From positions 2,605,475 through 2,669,474 of the forward strand of contig CAUJGJ010000161.1 in NCBI GenBank assembly GCA_963170055.1: a stretch of 64,000 bases of DNA, read 5' to 3'. Below, one piece after another: positions 11,901 to 25,408 of this stretch. The notes beneath the pieces were generated by a model. The model saw only the letters and a list, made by a program, of their open reading frames with translations. It was not told where the DNA came from and ran no database searches. The position numbers were made by a program, and so were the translations under genes. The DNA is from Halisarca cf. caerulea (taxonomy: Eukaryota; Porifera; Demospongiae; Chondrillida; Halisarcidae). Each line of letters opens with the position of its first letter. The stretch's first letter is position 1.

Positions 11901-12153
11901 TAACTTTCTAAGAAAGTTAAGTTTAAAACGTTACAAACTTTAAATAATATTTATCGCAAAGATATAGTTAGAAACATAACTTTAAATTTAAGCAAAGTGA
12001 AAAATTGGCAAAGTTCCTAAGATATGACAAATGAAATACTAATTTTAACTTCATAAGAAAGTTAAGTTTAAAACGTTACAAACTTTAAATAATATTTATC
12101 GCAAAGATAAAGTTAGAAACTTAACTTAAAAATTAGGCAAAGTGAAATATTGG
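8987..12153. repeat. mixed full-length units with one 122-bp unit
   Basis: Twenty-two units: one of 145 bp, one of 122 bp (9,132-9,253) and twenty of 145 bp. C1, C2, C3, C4 and C6 classes are interspersed and one C5 unit occurs near 9,690-9,834. The stretch 11,429-12,153 (A4-C1, C2, b-C1, T-C2, A2-C4) resembles a shortened form of the 1,160-bp multimer that begins at 12,154, with three members missing. Confidence 0.82.
9132..9253. repeat. 122-bp unit lacking dyad 1
   Basis: Twenty-three bases are missing, so ACTAATTTTAA runs directly into AACGTTAC. The deletion removes the whole dyad 1 hairpin between two TTTAA motifs (35-39 and 59-63 in the full unit). It is the only such unit in the window. 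Deletion across a hairpin flanked by a short direct repeat fits replication slippage; that mechanism is inference. Confidence 0.9.
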
Positions 12154-15100
12154 CAAAGTTCCTAAGATATGACAAATGAAATACTAATTTTAACTTCATA
12201 AGAAAGTTAAGTTTAAAACGTTACAAACTTTAAATAATATTTATCGCAAAGATAAAGTTAGAAACATAACTTTAAAATTAGGCAAAGTGAAATATTGGCA
12301 AAGTTCCTAAGATATGACAAATGAAATACTAATTTTAACTTTCTAAGAAAGTTAAGTTTAAAACGTTACAAACTTTAAATAATATTTATCGCAAAGATAT
12401 AGTTAGAAACATAACTTTAAATTTAAGCAAAGTGAAAAATTGGCAAAGTTCCTAAGATATGACAAATGAAATACTAATTTTAACTTTCTAAGAAAGTTAA
12501 GTTTAAAACGTTAATAACTTTAAATAATATTTATCGCAAAGATAAAGTTAGAAACATAACTTTAAAATTAGGCAAAGTGAAAAATTGGCAAAGTTCTTAA
12601 GATATGACAAATGAAATACTAATTTTAACTTTCTAAGAAAGTTAAGTTTAAAACGTTACAAACTTTAAATAATATTTATCGCAAAGATAAACTTAGAAAG
12701 ATAACTATAAAATTAGGCAAAGTGAAAAATTGGCAAAGTTCCTAAGATATGACAAATGAAATAATAATTTTAACTTTCTAAGAAAGTTAAGTTTAAAACG
12801 TTACAAACTTTAAATAATATTTATCGCAAAGATATAGTTAGAAACATAACTTTAAATTTAAGCAAAGTGAAAAATTGGCAAAGTTCCTAAGATATGACAA
12901 ATGAAATACTAATTTTAACTTCATAAGAAAGTTAAGTTTAAAACGTTACAAACTTTAAATAATATTTATCGCAAAGATAAAGTTAGAAACTTAACTTAAA
13001 AATTAGGCAAAGTGAAATATTGGCAAAGTTCCTAAGATATGACAAATGAAATACTAATTTTAACTTTCTAAGAAAGTTAAGTTTAAAACGTTAATAACTT
13101 TAAATAATATTTATCGCAAAGATAAAGTTAGAAACATAACTTTAAAATTAGGCAAAGTGAAAAATTGGCAAAGTTCTTAAGATATGACAAATGAAATACT
13201 AATTTTAACTTTCTAAGAAAGTTAAGTTTAAAACGTTACAAACTTTAAATAATATTTATCGCAAAGATAAAGTTAGAAACATAACTTTAAATTTAAGCAA
13301 AGAGAAAAATTGGCAAAGTTCCTAAGATATGACAAATGAAATACTAATTCTAACTTTCTAAGAAAGTTAAGTTTAAAACGTTACAAACTTTAAATAATAT
13401 TTATCGCAAAGATAAAGTTAGAAACATAACTTTAAAATTAGGCAAAGTGAAATATTGGCAAAGTTCCTAAGATATGACAAATGAAATACTAATTTTAACT
13501 TTCTAAGAAAGTTAAGTTTAAAACGTTACAAACTTTAAATAATATTTATCGCAAAGATATAGTTAGAAACATAACTTTAAATTTAAGCAAAGTGAAAAAT
13601 TGGCAAAGTTCCTAAGATATGACAAATGAAATACTAATTTTAACTTTCTAAGAAAGTTAAGTTTAAAACGTTAATAACTTTAAATAATATTTATCGCAAA
13701 GATAAAGTTAGAAACATAACTTTAAAATTAGGCAAAGTGAAAAATTGGCAAAGTTCTTAAGATATGACAAATGAAATACTAATTTTAACTTTCTAAGAAA
13801 GTTAAGTTTAAAACGTTACAAACTTTAAATAATATTTATCGCAAAGATAAACTTAGAAAGATAACTATAAAATTAGGCAAAGTGAAAAATTGGCAAAGTT
13901 CCTAAGATATGACAAATGAAATAATAATTTTAACTTTCTAAGAAAGTTAAGTTTAAAACGTTACAAACTTTAAATAATATTTATCGCAAAGATATAGTTA
14001 GAAACATAACTTTAAATTTAAGCAAAGTGAAAAATTGGCAAAGTTCCTAAGATATGACAAATGAAATACTAATTTTAACTTCATAAGAAAGTTAAGTTTA
14101 AAACGTTACAAACTTTAAATAATATTTATCGCAAAGATAAAGTTAGAAACTTAACTTAAAAATTAGGCAAAGTGAAATATTGGCAAAGTTCCTAAGATAT
14201 GACAAATGAAATACTAATTTTAACTTTCTAAGAAAGTTAAGTTTAAAACGTTAATAACTTTAAATAATATTTATCGCAAAGATAAAGTTAGAAACATAAC
14301 TTTAAAATTAGGCAAAGTGAAAAATTGGCAAAGTTCTTAAGATATGACAAATGAAATACTAATTTTAACTTTCTAAGAAAGTTAAGTTTAAAACGTTACA
14401 AACTTTAAATAATATTTATCGCAAAGATAAAGTTAGAAACATAACTTTAAATTTAAGCAAAGAGAAAAATTGGCAAAGTTCCTAAGATATGACAAATGAA
14501 ATACTAATTCTAACTTTCTAAGAAAGTTAAGTTTAAAACGTTACAAACTTTAAATAATATTTATCGCAAAGATAAAGTTAGAAACATAACTTTAAAATTA
14601 GGCAAAGTGAAATATTGGCAAAGTTCCTAAGATATGACAAATGAAATACTAATTTTAACTTTCTAAGAAAGTTAAGTTTAAAACGTTACAAACTTTAAAT
14701 AATATTTATCGCAAAGATATAGTTAGAAACATAACTTTAAATTTAAGCAAAGTGAAAAATTGGCAAAGTTCCTAAGATATGACAAATGAAATACTAATTT
14801 TAACTTTCTAAGAAAGTTAAGTTTAAAACGTTAATAACTTTAAATAATATTTATCGCAAAGATAAAGTTAGAAACATAACTTTAAAATTAGGCAAAGTGA
14901 AAAATTGGCAAAGTTCTTAAGATATGACAAATGAAATACTAATTTTAACTTTCTAAGAAAGTTAAGTTTAAAACGTTACAAACTTTAAATAATATTTATC
15001 GCAAAGATAAACTTAGAAAGATAACTATAAAATTAGGCAAAGTGAAAAATTGGCAAAGTTCCTAAGATATGACAAATGAAATAATAATTTTAACTTTCTA

Positions 15101-15633
15101 AGAAAGTTAAGTTTAAAACGTTACAAACTTTAAATAATATTTATCGCAAAGATATAGTTAGAAACATAACTTTAAATTTAAGCAAAGTGAAAAATTGGCA
15201 AAGTTCCTAAGATATGACAAATGAAATACTAATTTTAACTTCATAAGAAAGTTAAGTTTAAAACGTTACAAACTTTAAATAATATTTATCGCAAAGATAA
15301 AGTTAGAAACTTAACTTAAAAATTAGGCAAAGTGAAATATTGGCAAAGTTCCTAAGATATGACAAATGAAATACTAATTTTAACTTTCTAAGAAAGTTAA
15401 GTTTAAAACGTTAATAACTTTAAATAATATTTATCGCAAAGATAAAGTTAGAAACATAACTTTAAAATTAGGCAAAGTGAAAAATTGGCAAAGTTCTTAA
15501 GATATGACAAATGAAATACTAATTTTAACTTTCTAAGAAAGTTAAGTTTAAAACGTTACAAACTTTAAATAATATTTATCGCAAAGATAAAGTTAGAAAC
15601 ATAACTTTAAATTTAAGCAAAGTGAAAAATTGG
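12154..15633. repeat. 1,160-bp eight-unit higher-order repeat, three copies
   Basis: Three consecutive copies at 12,154-13,313, 13,314-14,473 and 14,474-15,633, each eight full units. The order is C1 (GTGAAATATT), C2, b-C1, T-C3 with AAACTTAG, C2 with GAAATAATAATTTT, A2-C4, b-C1, T-C6-GAG. The rare GAAATAATAA variant recurs at 12,759, 13,919 and 15,079, spaced exactly 1,160. The copies look nearly identical. The first unit is A2 in copy 1 and A4 in copies 2 and 3, and the last unit of copy 3 ends GTG where the others end GAG. This is the cleanest tandem higher-order array in the window. Confidence 0.94.
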
Positions 15634-16709
15634 CAAAGTTCCTACGATATGACAAATGAAATACTAATTTTAACTTTCTAAGAAAGTTAAGTTTAAAACG
15701 TTACAAACTTTAAATTTCAGCAAAGAGAAAAATTGGCAAAGTTCCTAAGATATGACAAATGAAATACTAATTTTAACTTTCTAAGAAAGTTAAGTTTAAA
15801 ACGTTACAAACTTTAAATAATATTTATCGCAAAGATAAAGTTAGAAACTTGGCTTAAAAATTAGGCAAAGTGAAATATTGGCAAAGTTCCTAAGATATGA
15901 CAAATGAAATACTAATTTTAACTAAATAAGAAAGTTAAGTTTAAAACGTTACAAACTTTAAATAATATTTATCGCAAAGATAAAGTTAGAAACATAACTT
16001 TAAATTTAAGCAAAGAGAAAAATTGGCAAAGTTCCTAAGATATGACAAATGAAATACTAATTTTAACTTCATAAGAAAGTTAAGTTTAAAACGTTACAAA
16101 CTTTAAATAATATTTATCGCAAAGATAAAGTTAGAAACATAACTTTAAATTTAAGCAAAGAGAAAAATTGGCAAAGTTCCTAAGATATGACAAATGAAAT
16201 ACTAATTCTAACTTTCTAAGAAAGTTAAGTTTAAAACGTTACAAAGTTTAAATAATATTTATCGCAAAGATAAAGTTAGAAACATAACTTTAAAATTAGG
16301 CAAAGTGAAATATTGGCAAAGTTCCTAAGATATGACAAATGAAATACTAATTTTAACTTTCTAAGAAAGTTAAGTTTAAAACGTTACAAACTTTAAATAA
16401 TATTTATCGCAAAGATATAGTTAGAAACATAACTTTAAATTTAAGCAAAGTGAAAAATTGGCAAAGTTCCTAAGATATGACAAATGAAATACTAATTTCA
16501 ACTTTCTAAGAAAGTTAAGTTTAAAACGTTAATAACTTTAAATAATATTTATCGCAAAGATAAAGTTAGAAACATAACTTTAAATTTAAGCAAAGTGAAA
16601 AATTGGCAAAGTTCCTAAGATATGACAAATGAAATACTAATTTTAACTTTCTAAGAAAGTTAAGTTTAAAACGTTACAAACTTTAAATTTAAGCAAAGAG
16701 AAAAATTGG
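15634..16709. repeat. eight units bounded by two 103-bp units
   Basis: A 103-bp unit (15,634-15,736, with CCTACGATAT and AATTTCAGC), then six full units (C5, A5-C6-GAG, A2-C6-GAG, A4-g-C1, C2, A3-b-C6), then another 103-bp unit at 16,607-16,709. The spacing of the two short units is 973 bp, the same length as the multimer at 45,030, although the class order differs. A5 (ACTAAATAAG) first appears here at 15,921. Confidence 0.86.
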
Positions 16710-19700
16710 CAAAGTTCCTAAGATATGACAAATGAAATACTAATTTTAACTTTCTAAGAAAGTTAAGTTTAAAACGTTACAAACTTTAAATAATATTTAT
16801 CGCAAAGATAAAGTTAGAAACTTGGCTTAAAAATTAGGCAAAGTGAAATATTGGCAAAGTTCCTAAGATATGTCAAATGAAATACTAATTTTAACTAAAT
16901 AAGAAAGTTAAGTTTAAAACGTTACAAACTTTAAATAATATTTATCGCAAAGATAAAGTTAGAAACATAACTTTAAATTTAAGCAAAGAGAAAAATTGGC
17001 AAAGTTCCTAAGATATGACAAATGAAATACTAATTTTAACTTCATAAGAAAGTTAAGTTTAAAACGTTACAAACTTTAAATAATATTTATCGCAAAGATA
17101 AAGTTAGAAACATAACTTTATATTTAAGCAAAGTGAAAAATTGGCAAAGTTCCTAAGATATGACAAATGAAATACTAATTTTAACTTTCTAAGAAAGTTA
17201 AGTTTAAAACGTTAATAACTTTAAATAATATTTATCGCAAAGATAAAGTTAGAAACATAACTTTAAAATTAGGCAAAGTGAAAAATTGGCAAAGTTCTTA
17301 AGATATGACAAATGAAATACTAATTTTAACTTTCTAAGAAAGTTAAGTTTAAAACGTTACAAACTTTAAATAATATTTATCGCAAAGATAAAGTTAGAAA
17401 CTTAACTTAAAAATTAAGCAAAGTGAAAAATTGGCAAAGTTCCTAAGATATGACAAATGAAATACTAATTTCAACTTTCTAAGAAAGTAAAGTTTAAAAC
17501 GTTACAAACTTTAAATAATATTTATCGCAAAGATAAAGTTAGAAACATAACTTTAAAATTAGGCAAAGTGAAATATTGGCAAAGTTCCTAAGATATGACA
17601 AATGAAATACTAATTTTAACTTCATAACAAAGTTAAGTTTAAAACGTTACAAACTTTAAATAATATTTATCGCAAAGATAAAGTTAGAAACATAACTTTA
17701 AAATTAGGCAAAGTGAAAAATTGGCAAAGTTCCTAAGATATGACAAATGAAATACTAATTTTAACTTTCTAAGAAAGTTAAGTTTAAAACGTTACAAACT
17801 TTAAATAATATTTATCGCAAAGATAAAGTTAGAAACATAACTTTAAAATTAGGCAAAGTGAAATATTGGCAAAGTTCCTAAGATATGACAAATGAAATAC
17901 TAATTTTAACTTCAGAAGAAAGTTAAGTTTAAAACGTTACAAACTTTAAATAATATTTATCGCAAAGATAAAGTTAGAAACTTAACTTAAAAATTAGGCA
18001 CAGTGAAATATTGGCAAAGTTCCTAAGATATGACAAATGAAATACTAATTTTAACTAAATAAGAAAGTTAAGTTTAAAACGTTACAAACTTTAAATAATA
18101 TTTATCGCAAAGATAAAGTTAGAAACATAACTTTAAATTTAAGCAAAGAGAAAAATTGGCAAAGTTCCTAAGATATGACAAATGAAATACTAATTCTAAC
18201 TTTCTAAGAAAGTTAAGTTTAAAACGTTACAAACTTTAAATAATATTTATCGCAAAGATATAGTTAGAAACATAACTTTAAATTTAAGCAAAGTGAAAAA
18301 TTGGCAAAGTTCCTAAGATATGACAAATGAAATACTAATTTTAACTTTCTAAGAAAGTTAAGTTTAAAACGTTAATAACTTTAAATAATATTTATCGCAA
18401 AGATAAAGTTAGAAACATAACTTTAAAATTAGGCAAAGTGAAAAATTGGCAAAGTTCTTAAGATATGACAAATGAAAGACAAATTTTAACTTTCTAAGAA
18501 AGTTAAGTTTAAAACGTTACAAACTTTAAATAATATTTATCGCAAAGATAAAGTTAGAAACATAACTTTAAAATTAGGCAGAGTGAAAAATTGGCAAAGT
18601 TCTTAAGATATGACAAATGAAATACTAATTTTAACTTTCTAAGAAAGTTAAGTTTAAAACATTACAAACTTTAAATAATATTTATCGCAAAGATAAAGTT
18701 AGAAACATAACTTTAAATTTAAGCAAAGTGAAAAATTGGCAAAGTTCCTAAGATATGACAAATGAAATACTAATTTTAACTTCATAAGAAAGTTAAGTTT
18801 AAAACGTTACAAACTTTAAATAATATTTATCGCAAAGATAAAGTTAGAAACATAACTTTAAAATTAGGCAAAGTGAAAAATTGGCAAAGTTCTTAAGATA
18901 TGACAAATGAAATACTAATTTTAACTTTCTAAGAAAGTTAAGTTTAAAACGTTACAAACTTTAAATAATATTTATCGCAAAGATAAAGTTAGAAAGATAA
19001 CTATAAAATTAGGCAAAGTGAAAAATTGGCAAAGTTCCTAAGATATGACAAATGAAATACTAATTTTAACTTTCTAAGAAAGTTAAGTTTAAAACGTTAC
19101 AAACTTTAAATAATATTTATCGCAAAGATAAAGTTAGAAACTTGGCTTAAAAATTAGGCAAAGTGAAATATTGGCAAAGTTCCTAAGATATGACAAATGA
19201 AATACTAATTTTAACTAAATAAGAAAGTTAAGTTTAAAACGTTACAAACTTTAAATAATATTTATCGCAAAGATAAAGTTAGAAACATAACTTAAATTTA
19301 AGCAAAGAGAAAAATTGGCAAAGTTCCTAAGATATGACAAATGAAATACTAATTTTAACTTCATAAGAAAGTTAAGTTTAAAACGTTACAAACTTTAAAT
19401 AATATTTATCGCAAAGATAAAGTTAGAAACATAACTTTATATTTAAGCAAAGTGAAAAATTGGCAAAGTTCCTAAGATATGACAAATGAAATACTAATTT
19501 TAACTTTCTAAGAAAGTTAAGTTTAAAACGTTAATAACTTTAAATAATATTTATCGCAAAGATAAAGTTAGAAACATAACTTTAAAATTAGGCAAAGTGA
19601 AAAATTGGCAAAGTTCTTAAGATATGACAAATGAAATACTAATTTTAACTTTCTAAGAAAGTTAAGTTTAAAACGTTACAAACTTTAAATAATATTTATC

Positions 19701-22700
19701 GCAAAGATAAAGTTAGAAACTTAACTTAAAAATTAAGCAAAGTGAAAAATTGGCAAAGTTCCTAAGATATGACAAATGAAATACTAATTTCAACTTTCTA
19801 AGAAAGTTAAGTTTAAAACGTTACAAACTTTAAATAATATTTATCGCAAAGATAAAGTTAGAAACATAACTTTAAAATTAGGCAAAGTGAAATATTGGCA
19901 AAGTTCCTAAGATATGACAAATGAAATACTAATTTTAACTTCATAACAAAGTTAAGTTTAAAACGTTACAAACTTTAAATAATATTTATCGCAAAGATAA
20001 AGTTAGAAACATAACTTTAAAATTAGGCAAAGTGAAAAATTGGCAAAGTTCCTAAGATATGACAAATGAAATACTAATTTTAACTTTCTAAGAAAGTTAA
20101 GTTTAAAACGTTACAAACTTTAAATAATATTTATCGCAAAGATAAAGTTAGAAACATAACTTTAAAATTAGGCAAAGTGAAATATTGGCAAAGTTCCTAA
20201 GATATGACAAATGAAATACTAATTTTAACTTCAGAAGAAAGTTAAGTTTAAAACGTTACAAACTTTAAATAATATTTATCGCAAAGATAAAGTTAGAAAC
20301 TTAACTTAAAAATTAGGCACAGTGAAATATTGGCAAAGTTCCTAAGATATGACAAATGAAATACTAATTTTAACTAAATAAGAAAGTTAAGTTTAAAACG
20401 TTACAAACTTTAAATAATATTTATCGCAAAGATAAAGTTAGAAACATAACTTTAAATTTAAGCAAAGAGAAAAATTGGCAAAGTTCCTAAGATATGACAA
20501 ATGAAATACTAATTCTAACTTTCTAAGAAAGTTAAGTTTAAAACGTTACAAACTTTAAATAATATTTATCGCAAAGATATAGTTAGAAACATAACTTTAA
20601 ATTTAAGCAAAGTGAAAAATTGGCAAAGTTCCTAAGATATGACAAATGAAATACTAATTTTAACTTTCTAAGAAAGTTAAGTTTAAAACGTTAATAACTT
20701 TAAATAATATTTATCGCAAAGATAAAGTTAGAAACATAACTTTAAAATTAGGCAAAGTGAAAAATTGGCAAAGTTCTTAAGATATGACAAATGAAAGACT
20801 AATTTTAACTTTCTAAGAAAGTTAAGTTTAAAACGTTACAAACTTTAAATAATATTTATCGCAAAGATAAAGTTAGAAAGATAACTATAAATTTAGGGAA
20901 AGTGAAAAATTGGCAAAGTTCCTAAGATATGACAAATGAAATACTAATTTTAACTTTCTAAGAAAGTTAAGTTTAAAACGTTACAAACTTTAAATAATAT
21001 TTATCGCAAAGATAAAGTTAGAAACATAACTTTAAATTTAAGCAAAGTGAAAAATTGGCAAAGTTCCTAAGATATGACAAATGAAATACTAATTTTAACT
21101 TCATAAGAAAGTTAAGTTTAAAACGTTACAAACTTTAAATAATATTTATCGCAAAGATAAAGTTAGAAACATAACTTTAAAATTAGGCAAAGTGAAAAAT
21201 TGGCAAAGTTCTTAAGATATGACAAATGAAATACTAATTTTAACTTTCTAAGAAAGTTAAGTTTAAAACGTTACAAACTTTAAATAATATTTATCGCAAA
21301 GATAAAGTTAGAAACTTGGCTTAAAAATTAGGCAAAGTGAAATATTGGCAAAGTTCCTAAGATATGACAAATGAAATACTAATTTTAACTAAATAAGAAA
21401 GTTAAGTTTAAAACGTTACAAACTTTAAATAATATTTATCGCAAAGATAAAGTTAGAAACATAACTTTAAATTTAAGCAAAGAGAAAAATTGGCAAAGTT
21501 CCTAAGATATGACAAATGAAATACTAATTTTAACTTCATAAGAAAGTTAAGTTTAAAACGTTACAAACTTTAAATAATATTTATCGCAAAGATAAAGTTA
21601 GAAACATAACTTTATATTTAAGCAAAGTGAAAAATTGGCAAAGTTCCTAAGATATGACAAATGAAATACTAATTTTAACTTTCTAAGAAAGTTAAGTTTA
21701 AAACGTTAATAACTTTAAATAATATTTATCGCAAAGATAAAGTTAGAAACATAACTTTAAAATTAGGCAAAGTGAAAAATTGGCAAAGTTCTTAAGATAT
21801 GACAAATGAAATACTAATTTTAACTTTCTAAGAAAGTTAAGTTTAAAACGTTACAAACTTTAAATAATATTTATCGCAAAGATAAAGTTAGAAACTTAAC
21901 TTAAAAATTAAGCAAAGTGAAAAATTGGCAAAGTTCCTAAGATATGACAAATGAAATACTAATTTTAACTTTCTAAGAAAGTTAAGTTTAAAACGTTACA
22001 AACTTTAAATAATATTTATCGCAAAGATAAAGTTAGAAACATAACTTTAAAATTAGGCAAAGTGAAATATTGGCAAAGTTCCTAAGATATGACAAATGAA
22101 ATACTAATTTTAACTTCAGAAGAAAGTTAAGTTTAAAACGTTACAAACTTTAAATAATATTTATCGCAAAGATAAAGTTAGAAACTTAACTTAAAAATTA
22201 GGCACAGTGAAATATTGGCAAAGTTCCTAAGATATGACAAATGAAATACTAATTTTAACTAAATAAGAAAGTTAAGTTTAAAACGTTACAAACTTTAAAT
22301 AATATTTATCGCAAAGATAAAGTTAGAAACATAACTTTAAATTTAAGCAAAGAGAAAAATTGGCAAAGTTCCTAAGATATGACAAATGAAATACTAATTC
22401 TAACTTTCTAAGAAAGTTAAGTTTAAAACGTTACAAACTTTAAATAATATTTATCGCAAAGATATAGTTAGAAACATAACTTTAAATTTAAGCAAAGTGA
22501 AAAATTGGCAAAGTTCCTAAGATATGACAAATGAAATACTAATTTTAACTTTCTAAGAAAGTTAAGTTTAAAACGTTAATAACTTTAAATAATATTTATC
22601 GCAAAGATAAAGTTAGAAACATAACTTTAAAATTAGGCAAAGTGAAAAATTGGCAAAGTTCTTAAGATATGACAAATGAAAGACTAATTTTAACTTTCTA

Positions 22701-23233
22701 AGAAAGTTAAGTTTAAAACGTTACAAACTTTAAATAATATTTATCGCAAAGATAAAGTTAGAAACATAACTTTAAAATTAGGCAAAGTGAAAAATTGGCA
22801 AAGTTCTTAAGATATGACAAATGAAATACTAATTTTAACTTTCTAAGAAAGTTAAGTTTAAAACGTTACAAACTTTAAATAATATTTATCGCAAAGATAA
22901 AGTTAGAAACATAACTTTAAATTTAAGCAAAGTGAAAAATTGGCAAAGTTCCTAAGATATGACAAATGAAATACTAATTTTAACTTCATAAGAAAGTTAA
23001 GTTTAAAACGTTACAAACTTTAAATAATATTTATCGCAAAGATAAAGTTAGAAACATAACTTTAAAATTAGGCAAAGTGAAAAATTGGCAAAGTTCTTAA
23101 GATATGACAAATGAAATACTAATTTTAACTTTCTAAGAAAGTTAAGTTTAAAACGTTACAAACTTTAAATAATATTTATCGCAAAGATAAAGTTAGAAAG
23201 ATAACTATAAAATTAGGCAAAGTGAAAAATTGG
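16710..23233. repeat. 14-16-unit higher-order repeat, three copies (2,320, 2,174 and 2,030 bp)
   Basis: Copies lie at 16,710-19,029, 19,030-21,203 and 21,204-23,233. Each opens with C5, A5-C6-GAG, A2-C6 with CTTTATATTTAAG, b-C1 and T-C4 with AATTAAGC. Later shared marks are CTTCAGAAG (17,910, 20,229, 22,114), GGCACAGTG, a second A5 unit and GAAAGAC. Copy 2 is one unit shorter at its right end, where a T-form start is joined to a C5 body at 21,204, and has a 1-bp deletion near 19,292. Copy 3 has lost three units between the T-C4 and CTTCAGAAG units. The pattern reads as successive unequal exchanges with out-of-register breakpoints. Confidence 0.88.
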
Positions 23234-23668
23234 CAAAGTTCCTAAGATATGACAAATGAAATACTAATTTTAACTTTCTAAGAAAGTTAAGTTTAAAACG
23301 TTACAAACTTTAAATAATATTTATCGCAAAGATATAGTTAGAAACATAACTTTAAATTTAAGCAAAGTGAAAAATTGGCAAAGTTCCTAAGATATGACAA
23401 ATGAAATACTAATTTTAACTTTCTAAGAAAGTTAAGTTTAAAACGTTACAAACTTTAAATAATATTTATCGCAAAGATAAAGTTAGAAACATAACTTAAA
23501 AATTAGGCAAAGTGAAAAATTGGCAAAGTTCTTAAGATATGACAAATGAAAGACTAATTTTAACTTTCTAAGAAAGTTAAGTTTAAAACGTTACAAACTT
23601 TAAATAATATTTATCGCAAAGATAAAGTTAGAAACATAACTTTAAAATTAGGCAAAGTGAAAAATTGG

Positions 23669-24828
23669 CAAAGTTCTTAAGATATGACAAATGAAATACT
23701 AATTTTAACTTTCTAAGAAAGTTAAGTTTAAAACGTTACAAACTTTAAATAATATTTATCGCAAAGATAAAGTTAGAAACATAACTTTAAATTTAAGCAA
23801 AGTGAAAAATTGGCAAAGTTCCTAAGATATGACAAATGAAATACTAATTTTAACTTCATAAGAAAGTTAAGTTTAAAACGTTACAAACTTTAAATAATAT
23901 TTATCGCAAAGATAAAGTTAGAAACATAACTTTAAAATTAGGCAAAGTGAAAAATTGGCAAAGTTCTTAAGATATGACAAATGAAATACTAATTTTAACT
24001 TTCTAAGAAAGTTAAGTTTAAAACGTTACAAACTTTAAATAATATTTATCGCAAAGATAAAGTTAGAAAGATAACTATAAAATTAGGCAAAGTGAAAAAT
24101 TGGCAAAGTTCCTAAGATATGACAAATGAAATACTAATTTTAACTTTCTAAGAAAGTTAAGTTTAAAACGTTACAAACTTTAAATAATATTTATCGCAAA
24201 GATATAGTTAGAAACATAACTTTAAATTTAAGCAAAGTGAAAAATTGGCAAAGTTCCTAAGATATGACAAATGAAATACTAATTTTAACTTCATAAGAAA
24301 GTTAAGTTTAAAACGTTACAAACTTTAAATAATATTTATCGCAAAGATAAAGTTAGAAACTTAACTTAAAAATTAGGCAAAGTGAAATATTGGCAAAGTT
24401 CCTAAGATATGACAAATGAAATACTAATTTTAACTTTCTAAGAAAGTTAAGTTTAAAACGTTACAAACTTTAAATAATATTTATCGCAAAGATATAGTTA
24501 GAAACATAACTTTAAATTTAAGCAAAGTGAAAAATTGGCAAAGTTCCTAAGATATGACAAATGAAATACTAATTTTAACTTTCTAAAAAAGTTAAGTTTA
24601 AAACGTTAATAACTTTAAATAATATTTATCGCAAAGATAAAGTTAGAAACATAACTTTAAAATTAGGCAAAGTGAAAAATTGGCAAAGTTCTTAAGATAT
24701 GACAAATGAAATACTAATTTTAACTTTCTAAGAAAGTTAAGTTTAAAACGTTACAAACTTTAAATAATATTTATCGCAAAGATAAAGTTAGAAAGATAAC
24801 TATAAAATTAGGCAAAGTTAAAAATTGG
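23669..24828. repeat. eight-unit block, first copy
   Basis: Units T-C6, A2-C1, T-C3, C2, A2-C4, C2, b-C1 with CTTTCTAAAAAAG, T-C3 ending GCAAAGTTAAAA. The same eight units recur 1,740 bases on. By line-by-line comparison the match extends from about 23,594 to 24,864 against 25,334 to 26,604 with no difference that I could see. The first five units also resemble those at the end of the preceding block (22,799-23,233), so this region grew from the same source. Confidence 0.88.
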
Positions 24829-25408
24829 CAAAGTTCCTAAGATATGACAAATGAAATACTAATTTCAACTTTCTAAGAAAGTTAAGTTTAAAACGTTACA
24901 AACTTTAAATAATATTTATCGCAAAGATATAGTTAGAAACATAACTTTAAATTTAAGCAAAGTGAAAAATTGGCAAAGTTCCTAAGATATGACAAATGAA
25001 ATACTAATTTTAACTTTCTAAGAAAGTTAAGTTTAAAACGTTACAAACTTTAAATAATATTTATCGCAAAGATAAAGTTAGAAACATAACTTTAAATTTA
25101 AGCAAAGTGAAAAATTGGCAAAGTTCCTAAGATATGACAAATGAAATACTAATTTTAACTTCATAAGAAAGTTAAGTTTAAAACGTTACAAACTTTAAAT
25201 AATATTTATCGCAAAGATAAAGTTAGAAACTTAACTTAAAAATTAGGAAAAGTGAAATATTGGCAAAGTTCCTAAGATATGACAAATGAAATACTAATTT
25301 TAACTTTCTAAGAAAGTTAAGTTTAAAACGTTAATAACTTTAAATAATATTTATCGCAAAGATAAAGTTAGAAACATAACTTTAAAATTAGGCAAAGTGA
25401 AAAATTGG
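24829..25408. repeat. four units separating two eight-unit blocks
   Basis: Units are A3-C2, C6, A2-C4 with TTAGGAAAAGTG, and b-C1. Together with the preceding eight-unit block they make a 12-unit, 1,740-bp period. Confidence 0.85.
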
